A DNA stretch of 64,000 nucleotides. Source: Vespa crabro. Lineage: Eukaryota > Arthropoda > Insecta > Hymenoptera > Vespidae. Shown in pieces: positions 13,614-28,107 of this stretch. A program made the translations under genes and the position numbers. The stretch is taken from the NCBI RefSeq assembly GCF_910589235.1, contig NC_060956.1:2295001-2359000 (forward strand). Reading direction: 5' to 3'. How positions within the stretch are numbered: position 1 is the first letter of the stretch; each line of letters begins with the position of its first letter. The notes beneath the pieces were generated by a model that saw nothing but the letters and a program-made list of their open reading frames with translations, did no database searches and was not told where the DNA came from.

Positions 13614-13740
13614 CAAATGAAACACATCCGCAGATACAATAAATTTGTTATAACTCGTCGGATACACCCGTTTATAACTCGATCTTTAAGAGGCAACTTC
13701 CTAACGCTAATGCGTCGGCGACAGAGGATGTCTAGCGACT
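13614..13740 (-). promoter_or_regulatory. Putative first (non-coding) exon and start region of transporter gene 1
   Basis: A good donor, TTG/GTAAGTCG, ends a possible exon at 13614. A CAGTC initiator-like motif has its A at 13740, with only a weak TATA-like TTAAAG about 30 nt upstream (near 13770). A palindromic ATCACGTGAT (E-box) lies further upstream, near 13803-13812. The tract is richer in GC and complexity than its surroundings, and a long (GA)n on the transcribed strand (13561-13601) begins just inside the intron. This is inference only; no transcript evidence is available. Confidence 0.35.
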
Positions 13741-14012
13741 GCCCCACAACTATACCACGTACACTTTAATTTCCTACGAGGTACTCTCGCTTGTATAGCG
13801 GATCACGTGATTTAAACTAAACTCACTTCCAACGCCTTCCGTTAAATGTATGCGATCGGAAGAGATTTTTAGACATCGTTTAACACCCGAGACACTGTTA
13901 AATCCTGACGACAATTATCGAAGATACACATATACACATATACTTCTATATATATATATATATATATATCTCTTTCTCTCTCTCTCTCTTTGTATATACA
14001 TATGTATGTATG

Positions 14013-14057
<45 letters not shown>

Positions 14058-14408
14058 GTATTTCAACGAATCCTTTCAAACATGAGAATAGAAAATGAAA
14101 GGCAAAAGAAAAAAGAAAAAAAAAAGAAAAAAAGAAAAGAAATAAACCGTAATATATAGAAGAAGCCAATTGACGGTGTTCAAAACTCAAACGAATGAAT
14201 TGTTTGCATTTCGAATGAGATAAATCAATTTTAAATGATTATCTAAGATATATTTAGAAAAGAAAAAAAAAAAAAAAGAAAAAAAAAAGAAAAGAAAGAA
14301 AAAAAGAAAAGGAAAAAAATTTATTTCTCCTCTTCTCGCTCCGACCCGCCCTTTTTTTCCCTTTCAATAGATTCAAATAGAAAATAATTTTCGTTTAAAT
14401 ACATTTAC

Positions 14409-14410
<2 letters not shown>

Positions 14411-14465
<55 letters not shown>
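14411..14465. repeat. (CA)n microsatellite
   Basis: Uninterrupted CA run of about 55 nt, followed by GA units. Confidence 0.95.
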
Positions 14466-14470
<5 letters not shown>

Positions 14471-14581
14471 AGAAAGAGAGAGAGAGAGAGAGTGAGAGAC
14501 ATATACACAACGCATACATATGCAGATATGTACGCACGCGCGCTCACATTCGTAAAGCTACTGAACTTAACATACACAAAC

Positions 14582-14626
<45 letters not shown>

Positions 14627-14948
14627 TACACACATATACGTATGCACAATACGTACATTCACAGATACATATACATTATATAGTTCATGCATTATGATTC
14701 AACTCATGAAGAGCAGTCTTCAATGACATAATAAAGGGTTGAAATGGTGCGTTACGGCGACGTATGGGTGTTCACGGGCAACAACGGGTTCGAAAGGAAA
14801 CCTATTGATTTTGACGTTCTACCATGAAAACAGAAAGAGAAAGGTTGGCACATTCATCGATGATGAGCGAATCGAAATGATAGGGTAACTAAATCTTCGA
14901 AGGATTATTTCGTGGATAATAAAAATTAATGATTATCATACATACATA

Positions 14949-14996
<48 letters not shown>

Positions 14997-15262
14997 TGTG
15001 TATGTATATCATATACATATTATGTAGGACGATAAATTTAAAAATTATATTCTGACGAACAGAAATAATTTCGACGAAATTGTATTGATAGGCCTTGAAC
15101 GATATCGTAGAGAGGGAAGGTAATACATCTAATGTAAGAATGTAATGTGTATATATGTATAACATGTATATAATATAATGTGCATATGTGCATGTGCATA
15201 GCGTGCCTTCGATATGTAGTATTCCTGTGATTCTAAAGCATCATTGGTGCCATCGAGTCTCC

Positions 15263-15305
<43 letters not shown>

Positions 15306-15869
15306 TTTTTTCTCTTTCTCCACTACGAAAAGAGCTCTAAGGTGCATAAAATGGATCGATTGAAACGATTATTCTCGTTATCGTTGTCATCTAATCTCTT
15401 TCAATTTTATTACTGGAACTTTATTGAGCACGCATCATGATTTTATACAAGAATCGCAACTTACGTTTAGGATTATCACGTAGCTCACGTAGAATATAAA
15501 AAGAAGTGTAGAAGTAGAAATAGAAGTAGAAATAGAAGAAGAAGAAGAATGTAGTAGTAGAGGAGGAAGAAGAAGAAGAAAAAGAAGAATGCAGTAGTAG
15601 TGGTAGTAGTAGTTGTTGTTGTAGTAGTTGTAGTAGAAGAAGAAGAATGTAATGATGACACTTTCACAGAAGGAACAGAGAGGAGGATGAACGAGAGCCG
15701 ACTCTGCCACGTGCGTTCGATGTCTAAAATAATAATTTATCCAGTCAAACGTTAGACTAATATATAAATATATATATATATATATATTTTTTTTATATAC
15801 ATATATATATGTATATCTTACGTTTTAGATGCGTCCGGTTTGATATAGAAGAAGAAAAAAAGGTGGAAG

Positions 15870-15901
<32 letters not shown>

Positions 15902-16766
15902 GAAGAAGAAGAAAGTGAAAAATTCAATATGTCTCAATTTAACTCTTCTATCTTGAAATGTATCTATTTATCGCACTTGTGCCTTTTCCTTCGTAATCAG
16001 TCCTCTCTATCCCTTGGAACTCATACGAGGGTGGACCGACCAACCCTCTTGTACGATCCATACGATTGGTAGCCAATAACAGGCGCCATCTGTCGAACGG
16101 AACGATGAACCAATCGATATCTCATTCATTTCTGGCGCGTATTTTAAATGAATCAATTTCATCGAAAGAGAACGAATAGAAGAAAGTAATGAAGAAAGAC
16201 TTCCTTTTTTCTTCATCCCTTTTTTTTTTCTTTGTCTTTTTTTTTTTTTTTTTCGTTAAATATTATTCCAAATTCCCTTTTCTTATTTCTTACTTTTTCT
16301 TTTATTTTTTTTTTTCCATTTATTCGAAACATATTTAATTAACAATATACACAATGAATTCTAATATATTATAACATTATCAATATCGTACGACTCACAT
16401 TATACACATCGGATTATAATTGATCGTTTAAAAAATCAGTTCGATTCTATGAATCGTAAAATAAACCTGTATGTGCGTGTGCTTGTGCGTGTTCGTATGT
16501 ACGCTCCGTATGTACGTGTTTATGTATGTGTGTATGTACATATATATATATATATAATTTAATTGTTTCTTTCTCGTTCGTTATCACAGCGTGACATAGA
16601 TATTACGTTAATTAATTAAATATAGTATAGTATAGTATAGTATAAAAAAAAAAAAAAAAAAAAACAAAAAAAAAAAAAACAGAAAAAGAACAGAAAAAAA
16701 TTTACGTACAACGTACACGATCGAGCTAAGAATCGCTCAAATTCGATATACATATGTAGTAAAGAA

Positions 16767-16799
<33 letters not shown>

Positions 16800-17565
16800 A
16801 AAAAGAGAAATACAGAGAGAGAGAGAGAGAGACAAATAGATATATGTACAGAGATTTTATCAAAACGATCGACTCAGTATGAATTATTTCTTTTCTTTGT
16901 CACATATATTATATATATATATATAATTCGTCGACGACTTCATAGTGTAAGATTTTTTACGATTGGTCACGTATAAGTGACATATGTACATCAATAATAG
17001 GACGCATTTCGGGAACTTCATTCCTCGTGTTATTTATTTTCTTCTTCTTTCCTTTTTCTTTATGTTTTTTTGTTTTTGTTGATTTACTCGCTTTCATCGA
17101 AAAATAAAAAAAAAGAAAGAACAAAAAGGAAAACGAAAAGAGAAAAAAAAAGAAAGAAAGAAAGATACTATTCGGTAGTCGACGGCACGATTCAATCGGC
17201 GCATTATTATTATTATTATTAATATTATTATCGTTATTATTATTTTAAAAATAAGATATAATAAGATCGTTAATCTCGCACCAAGATTCTCGAGGGTATC
17301 GAATTATCTTGTTGCCGTCCAGGTCGATGATCAATTTCATAAATTCTATATTACGACGTAGTTGTTAATTTTAGTTTTATCCCTGTACGACGGAAAAAAT
17401 ATTATTATACATATTCGAACCTCTTGATTGTACAAATACATACATATATTATATATATCACAATTTTATTCCCGGTTACTATCTCCGTGACTGAGAGCAT
17501 TCCGGTTATACTCTCACTAGTCAAATTTCATTCATGAATAATTATTCTCTTTTCTTGTTATTTTT

Positions 17566-17571
17566 TTTATT
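17566..17571 (-). promoter_or_regulatory. Polyadenylation signal of transporter gene 2
   Basis: AATAAA on the minus strand, 33 nt after the TGA stop, in CAAAATAAAAAAAAT. Confidence 0.5.
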
Positions 17572-17603
17572 TTGTTTCTTTTTCTCCCTTAATCATCGAT
17601 CGA

Positions 17604-19414
17604 TCAATTTGTGCTCTTCAATATGACCTTCTCGAAGATCTCTCGTAAACTCATGTAAGTTCCAACGACCAAACCAATAACTCCGATCGCAACAATGATT
17701 AAATTTTTTATAAGCATGAACGCCTTGGTCGATCGATCGGCATCCTTCCAACATGTACAGAGTTGAATGATCGCAGGAAATCCTAAACCAAGAGCTGAGA
17801 GACACAGGGCACCGAATAGCGATATAAAATATTCTAAGCTTGGGACTGCGATGGCCAGTAGAGCTAAAAAGTAAAAAAAAAAAAAAAAAAAAGAAAAAGA
17901 AATAATAATAATATAATCATTTTATATATATATATATATATATATAATATAATATATAATAATTTTTAAAAAGTTATTACATATTGAATATACTTTTCTA
18001 TTTTTTTCCTTTTTTTCTTTTTATTTGCTTATTAAATTAATTCATATTTAAAAAAAAAAGAAAAAAAGAAAAAGAAAACTTTCTTCCATTCATTATCAAT
18101 TTTATTATTGATAATCATTAATCAAATATGTATATATATATATATGTGTGTGTGTACATAATTTACCTGTGATGAGTACAAGGCCAGTCCTGACAAGATA
18201 TTCCCATAACTTTCTGTATGAATTTTTTTCTAAACGTGAACTAAGATACTCGTTCCATACTATATCGATCGCGACATAACATTGAATCGGTTGGGTGAAA
18301 TAAATGGCCAATGCAAGAAGAAGTTGTACAATTTTTGCTAATGCCTCCGTAGACGAAAGATTCAAGGTGATGCTGCCTTTGATGTCGCTACCATAACGTA
18401 TGTATCCACAAAATCCCATTCCGGCGTATAAAATGACGATGGTGCCCATACCAACATTTAAAATACCACATGGAGCTGCAAAATGTCTAGGCGTCTTCAT
18501 CTCGTTCTCCAATGGCATTATCTGTATAATTAATCAATTAATTAATTAATTAATTTATTTATTTATTTATCTATCTATTATAATTCTTATTATTTCCTTT
18601 TTTTCTTTTTTATTATTTCTTTGAGTCAAAAAAAAAAAAAGAAAGAGAAGAAAAGAAAAAAAAAAATTAAAAATCATACAGCAACGTGATTAAATAAATA
18701 ACTCACCACGCCTATAGCTTCGAGAGCAAATAATACAGTGCCAAAGTAAAGTGGAAAATTTTCGATCTTTCCAATTGGTTCACGATCGTCAAAGGATAAA
18801 GGATCCTTAAATATGTAATACAGTATGATACTAAAACTGACGAATGTTGCGACAGTGGCAACTTTCGAACAGGGTACCAAAAATTTTAAATTTTTAATCC
18901 AATTGATAAATATCAATGGCAACAGTATAAGTACCATGTATATTTTATCGGTCATATAAATCTTGACGTGATCGGGAAGAAAACTGTCGAATGCCTAAAT
19001 GAGAAAAACAGAAAAAAAAAAGGAGAAAAATAAGTAAGCGTCATTTTCTTATTTCTAAGATTCTGGAAAAAACAAAAAGGAAAAAAGAAAAAATATTTTA
19101 CGATATCAGGGAAAATAAAAATACAATTCCGCGAAAAGACAAAAGCAAATTATCATAAGTACATAATCACAGGTACGTGTAGGTGACTTTGACCGGAATG
19201 ACGAACCTATTAAATGATTAGATTCACTTTAAATGCATTCGATCGTATGCTACTCATAATTGTTTATTTATATAATGCACGTGAGAATTTGAAGATAACA
19301 ACATGATCTATTACAAAATACATACGAACGAATTCAAATATCTTTAAAATATTATTTATTCAAGTGATCGAAATAATTTATGAATTTAACTCCCGAATAT
19401 TATCGTTCGAATTA

Positions 19415-19472
<58 letters not shown>

Positions 19473-20066
19473 TCAAATAATTCGTCGAATATTAATACGA
19501 CACTGTTATTAATGCGATAACGATAACGATAACGATAACAACATTCATTTAAATTGCAAATCTTTTATACGCAATTAATGATTTAATTGCCATTAGATAT
19601 TTGAATGATCGAATTTATAGTGATTAAAAAAAAAAAAAGGATTACAATATATATATTTTATAAGTAATCGTATAAAAATTTTGTATCTTCGGATGGAACA
19701 AATTTTTAATCGGACAATTTTTTATTCGTCACAAATTCATATCGGCGAATGTAAAGAATATTGAAAGTAAAGAAGAATGGGGGAAAAAGAAAAAAAAAAA
19801 AAAGAAAGAAAGAAAGAAGAGAAAACAAACAAGAAAAGAAAAGAAAAAATATTATAAAGAAACAATTAATTCCATTTAGATAAAACATTTATCGGATTCC
19901 ATACTTTCGAAGAATCATTTTAACAGTCATCGAGTACTATAATCAACCGTAATCGATTGCGGTGGCCTTCTCTTTACGCTTGCCACGTTGTCCCGAGTAC
20001 TGGATAATTACTGTCGGATGTGGAAATTGTGTGGAAATTCTGTGGAAATTGCTCGTTGCTCTAACT

Positions 20067-20116
<50 letters not shown>

Positions 20117-20261
20117 CGTACATACATACATACATGAACGGATATATATGTACATATATATGTACGTACATACGTATATCTAACAGTAGTAAACGTTCAT
20201 AGATGATTGCATTCATGTTCAAAGGAGAAAAAAAATGAGTGGAAAGAGACAGACAGACAAT

Positions 20262-20293
<32 letters not shown>

Positions 20294-21438
20294 AATAAAT
20301 AATATGAATGAAACTAAAGTCGTCACGGTTAGCAATCTATCGTATAATTTCTCAAAGAGAAAGTAAATGACTACGTGTTCGCCAAGTAAATCAACGATAA
20401 GTTCTCCCTCTCCCTTTCTCTCTCTATATCTCTCTGTCTCTTTTCTTTCTTTCTATTTTCTTTTCCCTCCCTACCAATGCTTGGATTTACGTAAAAAAAA
20501 AAGAAAGAAAAGAAAAAAAAAGAAAAAAAAAAAAGAAAAAAAAAAAGAACAGAAAGATAAAAAGAAAGAAAAGGAAAAAGAGGATTAATAAAATGCCGAT
20601 TGAAAATTACGATAAATTCGATAACGTCGTATCGTTAAAAGTCAAATGTCAGTGTTCGGGAATAGATGTCCATGTGTTTTCTTGTATTCAAGGTCAAGCG
20701 GAAATAAGCTCATACGCATTTGACATATAATATTTCTCATCGACGCATCTAACCTTCATATTACATAACACCATGATACAAGGATAACACATTTCTTAAT
20801 TGATATATAATATTATTATATACATACGTACATACATATTATATCCTAATTGTATCTTCTAATTTGTTTCTTTCATTTCCTTTTCATTCCTCATTTGAAA
20901 ATATAAATTTCAATCTTCATTCGATCTTATTAGAATATGAATTTTTTTTAAATATGAATGATTTTGAAAATTTTAAATTCAATTTTAATGATCTATTCAC
21001 GCATTTCATTTTTTCTCTGCGTACCGTCTACGTAATTTACATTAGAACAAATTGCATTACGAAAGATCGTTGATTGAACTAACAATGTGATTCAATGGGA
21101 ATATGTAAAACAAACTAAACAAAAAAGAAAGAAAAAGAAAAGAAAAGAAAAAAAATGTGCGGATTTAAATAACATACGATGAAACGTTAATATCTTATTA
21201 ATCGATTCTAAAGACGGCTTTTTATTAATTATTTCGATATTTTTCCTTTTCATTCGTATCAAATCTTCTGTCTTGTCGTTTCTCGTAAATCATTGATTAC
21301 GATTACGAGCACGATGAATAAATAATTCGAAATTAAAAATATCAAAGAGAAGTCTTTTTTTAATTATCACTCTATCTATCTTTCTTCCTTTCTTTCTTCA
21401 TTTCCTTCTTTCTTTTTCTTATTTTCTTTTTTTGTTGT

Positions 21439-21469
<31 letters not shown>

Positions 21470-21588
21470 TTTGTTTGTTTTTTAACACTCGAATAAATTC
21501 GCTCTAACGATCGTAAGATTGAAATTTCTTTATATACTAAATCGTTTTACGATTTCCTTCTTTACTAGCACTTTCCTCTCGAGAGGGA

Positions 21589-21647
<59 letters not shown>

Positions 21648-21997
21648 CGAAACAAAAAAAAAAAGAACAGAAGAAAAAAAGAAAGAGAAGTAATTGTAGA
21701 GTATTATCATACACTTCGTTTTTTTTTACAGTTTCCTTTCTCGAACGTATATATCCAAAAAGAAAGAAAAAAGAAAAGAATAATAATAATAATAATAATA
21801 ATAAAATTCCTTTATGCATATAAAAATTTTTTTATGATATAAAAATATTTTTAAATTTCAAACACGATGATCCTCTCGCGCGCAATTAACTTTTATTATC
21901 TTATATGATCTTGTATCAAAGATCATCCTCGTAAGTTTTAAAAATTATAGCGAATTAAAAAACAATGATATCTTTATAAAATCGTCATACTTTATAC

Positions 21998-22052
<55 letters not shown>

Positions 22053-22835
22053 GTGTGTCATTATAAAATGAGACATGAAAGAAATGTCTAAAAGGAGAAG
22101 AAAAAAAAAAGAAAAAGAAAAGAAAAGAAAGAAGAAAATAAAAGAACTATTAGAATCTCATATGCGTAGATCTAATAGATCCCATTCATTAATATTGAAA
22201 TGAAATTCGATGAATGTTTCATCATAAAACAAGTTTTAAATTCGTAATACATCTTCTTCTTCTTTTACTTCTTCTTCTTCTTCTACTTCTTCTTCTTTTA
22301 TGCATACGTATCTACATATATTTTCATTCGTTTATGCTTCTTGGAAAAGAAACGATTAACATTCGTTGATTCACAATGTCTCCAATTGATATTGCCTATC
22401 GTCTAAACTCTAAACAATTGGTACAACCTCAAAGGCAAATATCGTTTGGATTTGGCCGTTTTTAATTTATAATCAGGTGTGCCTTTTTAACGCACATGTA
22501 TATCTGTATATTAAACTATTATGTAAAGAATGTTAAACTCATCGCGAATGTATGCAACCTGTTTAAACGACGTTTAAAAACTATTCGTAATTAATGTCTA
22601 TTAATCATTAAAACGTAAACTGTGTTTAAATAATTGACAATTAATTAAGATTATTAAAATGAAATAATATTAAGATTTAAGATTTTAATTATATTATATT
22701 ATATTATATTATATTATTTCAATTTTAATATTATTAAGATTAATATTTTAATTATATAATATTCTTAATCCTATTAAGATTAAAATAATGATAAAAAAAT
22801 AAGATAAAAAAAAATCAATTATATAGCTTTCTCTC

Positions 22836-22874
<39 letters not shown>

Positions 22875-25800
22875 ATCTATCTCTCTCTTTTTGATAACAT
22901 ATTGAAGAAAAAAATTTCTTGAAAATAATAAAATCTCGATGATATGAATATTATTTTTCAATAGAAAACCAATGTAAGTATGTGCAACGATATTAATCGA
23001 CGAAATTCATAGACTATGAATAAACGTGAGAAAATATATAATAGATACATTGTGCAAAGAATAGTCTGTTCTTTAACACTTAAGATAATATTTTTAGTTT
23101 GCAATTGTTTACAATGTTATAAGTCCTCTGAGATTAAATTCTCGCGATATGAGAGAATACGCCCTAATACATGCGCCAATTCTTTTATCTTGATTTATTT
23201 CTCGATCCTACTTGTATGCAAATACTTAGATGAAATTTACAATGGAATTAGATCTGATCTAGAAACGGGAGAGAATGACTTATTAAAATCCAAAAAAGGA
23301 AAAAAAGAAAAAAGAAAAAAAGAAAGAAGTAATAATAATATCTTAAATATCCAAAAGAGCGTTGTTGCGATTAACTGACGTTATATTAAAAACAAAAAAA
23401 AAAAAAGAACAAAAAAAAATGTATACGTGCGTATAATTAAAAAAGAAAAAGAGAAAAAGAAAAAGAATATTTTCAATTACGTCCGATAATAAGAATGATA
23501 CAAGTGACATGGAGAAAGAAGGTAAAATAAAAGGTAAAAGAGAAAGAAATAAGTAAATAAAATGGCATTTGTAAGTAAATTGTTAATCGCGACTTTATAT
23601 TAAGATATAAAATATATCTTATATTGTTCGTGAATTTTATTACGTAAAATTATATATTAAATCATGAATCTCGTTTAATCTGAGAGACGAATCTTTGTTT
23701 TTTTTTTTCTTTTTTTTTTTTTTTCTTTTTCACTCTCTTCTTAATCTCCTCGTTTAAACGATAACGTGTACGTGGCTTTGGAATAGGTTACGTTAGAGAT
23801 ATTTCCACGATCCGATCGACGGACGTTACACAACCGAGTGAGGGGCATACCGATGCCCGTTGGAGTACATGCGTATCAATTGCAGGTGCATTAACCCGAT
23901 ATCAAAAACTTTCGCGAGTAAAAAAATGAAGGGAAATTAAGGGAAAAATGCGAAGAACGAGGAACGAAGAAAAAGTGAAGAAAAATTTTTTACGAATCTG
24001 TCGCAACATTAATTGGTCTATCATATACGAAATAAATACATACATACATACATACATACATACATACATACATACATACATACATACATACGTATATACA
24101 TACGTATGTATATGGTATAACATATGAATGAATATGTCCTATGTCATATACATAGTACATATTCATACATAATATTCATACATAATATTAATTTTTTTAT
24201 TTATTATATATCTCATTTATAAACAATTATGCGATCTATACAGAGATTAATATTCAATCAAAATATAATTAAATGCAAAATAGTTAAAGTTAAAAATTTT
24301 CGAAAACGAATTCCACGAATGAAATAGATTCTTTTTTTTTCTTTCTATATTTCTTATTATTTTTGTATAAAATCAATTCCCTTTTAGATTTTTATCATCG
24401 ATACCGGGGATAATGTAAATGGTTATGTGTCTTTATGTCCATGTATGTATATATCTATGTATCTATTCCTCTCCACTCCCCTTCCCTCGCTTCTCCTTAT
24501 ACGGATACACGTGTTTTATCACGTATAATCAACTAAAGAGAGACGAGATTCTGGTTTACGCGACAAGCACATTGCCTTCCGCAAGCTCTCTATTCACTTG
24601 TCGTAATAACTAGTGTCGTAACGGCACGATAACTATAGTACCATTATATTACGTATATCACCTATCTACTTATGGCATGTTACATTTAACCGTAGCACGA
24701 ACAAAACTAACCCATTGTTCGTTAAATAGATCGTATCGAAAAGGATTTGTTATATTGTACACGTATAAAAATTTAACTGAACGAAGGTTGAGAAAAAAGG
24801 AAAAAAAAAAAAAAAAAACAAAAAACAAAAAAAAAAGAGAGAAAAGAAAATCATTTAAAATCTTTTCAATTTACTATTTCGAAGTTATTTAAAAAATAGA
24901 ACTAACGTGAGTTAGTGTCTCGATTAAGTAATCGATTTCTGTAACGTTCTTGAACTCATACATTCTCTTTTTGCTAATGCAATTAATACTAACGCAAGAA
25001 AAATGTTGATTTCATTAGTCCCTCGAATCGAATTATTATTTTGATTGCATCCATATTTGGTTATCGTAATTTGAAAAATTGAAAGGTTCCCATTTGAAAA
25101 TTCTATCACCTTGACTCATACGTATAAGTATTAATTACGTAAAACGTACGTCTAATCCGCAATACCATTCTTGAAGTTTGTTTCCCTGACCTAGATTGGT
25201 CCTTTTCTCTACCGGCGATATTAATCGACGGGAACATTCGAATATATAAGTTCGAGAATATAAATATGTACGTATTTTCAACGTTGAATCTTTTATAAAA
25301 TATTATAACGATAACAATATTTGAGAAAATAATCTTATTACTAACCCTTTTTAAATTATTTGCAATGAACACGACGTAGACACAACAGCTGCCCAGTTGA
25401 TAAATCAGAAGGAAAGTGTTTGTTACGTGTCTGTAAAAACAAAAAAAAAGAAGAAACTATTATTTTTATATATATATATATATTTATTATTTTTATTTTT
25501 TTTATTTATATATATATATATATATATATTTATATGTAAAATAGAGAGAGAGAGAAAAAATAAAATTTGTTAAATATTTTCATATATATATTTATATATG
25601 AAATATATAAATAATATAATATATAATATATAATATATAATACATATTAATTAAATATATTCAATATATATTATACATAAACAAAAATATATGCAAATAA
25701 TGTCCAAAATATTATATATATATATATTTATTTATTTATATATTTATATTATATATTTATAATTATATATATATATATTAATAATATATCAACAATATAT

Positions 25801-26370
25801 TAGAAAAATAATTTATAATCGACATCGATCGATGTATATAAATATAATAATCGCATTATAATAATAAAGATCAATATTACTTACATCGATGATTTCGAAA
25901 ACCGCCTCAAACATACCGGACCTTCCTCAAGTGCAGCTTCAATGGTCGCTGGATAAGTCATGGATCCTACTTTTTTTCTTTTACACAGATCATACATCGA
26001 AGTAACGAGTATTCGCATGCAATATGTACAAAGTAGACCTATAATTATTGTAGCGATCATGCCTAACACGTATCCCGAATTGTGAAAGGCCATTGGCATT
26101 GCAAGAATACCAGTACCTAAGCTACCTTTTAATAGATGGAATAAAGTCTCCACATTTCTGAAAATATAAATATAATAATCGTATTTATTAAATAGAAAAA
26201 AATCCGTGATATAGAAACTATTGTCGCATTTTAAACGATATGGACTAATATAATCGATCCTCTTAATTTTATAAAGAAATAAAAATTTCAAATAAAAGTT
26301 ATTAAGATTACGAGTATTACGTTTCGAAAAATATAATTGTGAGTTGTAACAATTTTTTTTTATTTTTTTT

Positions 26371-26403
<33 letters not shown>

Positions 26404-28064
26404 ATGGAAATCCATATTTTAAGCGTAACAAGAATTGTATATATATATATATAAATGCAAATCTAACGAATATCTAAAGTATATATTTCCAATGTTCTTT
26501 ATGATAGCTGAAAAGGATCCATGAATGATTACAATTTTAAATATGTATGAATAAAATTAAAGAAAGAAAATAACAAACGAACAAAATGGAATTAAATTAA
26601 ATGAATTCAATGGGACATTCTCCCATATAAATACGTACATATGTTTTTTAAAAATAAACATTCAAAATATATCTTCAATCGAATCTAAGAAATTTATTTA
26701 TTTATATAATTGTCCAAACGTTACAAGATATTAACATAAGAAATATATTTAATATTCAAAGAGTATAAAATAGATAGATTATACTAATCTAACGATCTAT
26801 CATTCATTTAGAAACTTTTTATTATGTTCATAAAATTCTTTTCTAAACTATAACAACGAACAATGTAAACATAACACGAACATGAATATGTATTACATAT
26901 TGAAAGAAACAATATGTTATAATAATATCGTCAAAAAAAGGAATAGTAGACGAAAAAAAAAAAAAGAAAAAAGGAAAAAATAGAGAAACAAAAGTCTCGA
27001 AATAAAGTGAAATAATTTGTTAATTTACATAGAGACATATAATGTCTTTATCAAATTACATAAAAGTTATAAATTAGTATGATACTAACGTGGTCGGATG
27101 TGCCACCGTTCTATGGTCGTATGGTTCATAATCATCGTCGTATTCTTGTATACCTTTCTTCTTTTCTTCGAGCTCCAACGTATAAATACTCGACCGGTTA
27201 TTCTTTTGTGGGTTTCTGTTAAAGAAAAAAAAAATAAAAAATAAAAAAAAATAAATAAATAAATAAATAGGAAAAGAAAAATGAAAAATGAAAAAAAAAG
27301 GAAATATAATATAAGAATGAAAAAAAGAAAACGTTAAAAAATATTTTGTATATATATATATATATATGTCACTGGTTTTCCTTGAAGGAATAATGATTTA
27401 TTTTTAAAATGTGTACATACTTATGTTGCATCGGTATGGAATTTGAGTGCCATCCTTTCGGCTCCAAAGCATCCTGAAAAAATGAAGAAGAAAAAAAAGG
27501 GATAAAGAATCATGAGACCGTTGATTTATTTAAAAGAGAAAAAAAACAAAAAAGAAAAAAAAAAAAGAGAAAAGAAAAACATTTTATCTGATTAGTTTGA
27601 CATTTTTCGACATATGTATGTATATCTTTGTTTTTTTTTTTTTTGCGATACATTCAGCTTTAAATCGAGTAGTATAACAAATCATTCAACAATCTTATCG
27701 CGAAAGAGAGGCTCGTTTTATTAATCCGTCAAAATCTCTCATGATTTGTCTCAATTTATACCACTACGTAGATCTTTATTGATCTAAAATTCAATTTTCA
27801 ACTTGGTACATATATAAGTATTTTTACCTACATACATACATATTGTACATATATACATACATACATACATACATACATACATACATACATACATACATAC
27901 ATTCGTATATGTATGAATTTTCTGAGGAACAAAAGATACATCAAAGTCTTGATTTATCCGTTTTACATCATCAGAAAAAAGAAAAGTTTCCATCGTAAAA
28001 GAAGAAAAAATAAAACGATAATAAAACATTTAATATATTTAATATCAATACTTAAAATATAATA

Positions 28065-28107
<43 letters not shown>

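Larger units (their letters stand above)
13813..17603. other. Spacer between the two transporter genes
   Basis: No gene seen. It contains (CA)n at 14411-14465, (TA)n at about 14951-14993, a more complex tract at 14690-14830, GAA/GTA trinucleotide runs at 15520-15660 and 15860-15910, and a GC-richer island at about 16005-16140 with a GGCGCCATCTG motif. The 3' UTR of gene 2 should enter from the right; an AATAAA on the minus strand lies at 17566-17571, 33 nt past the stop. Confidence 0.6.
18995..25345. other. Long gene 2 intron (about 6.35 kb)
   Basis: No exon seen. Simple repeats include (TA)n at 19417-19468, 20070-20112 and 21592-21643, (TG)n near 22018-22050, and (CATA)n at 24035-24091. Two more complex tracts, at about 23760-23900 and about 24470-24620, stand out. 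A four-unit GATAAC run lies near 19516-19540. Confidence 0.6.

Noticed and set aside
23016..23378. 120-codon plus-strand open frame in the long gene 2 intron
   Set aside because: Less repetitive than most, but it lies in AT-rich intron, ends in a lysine run from an A-rich tract and matches no family I recognise. Probably chance.
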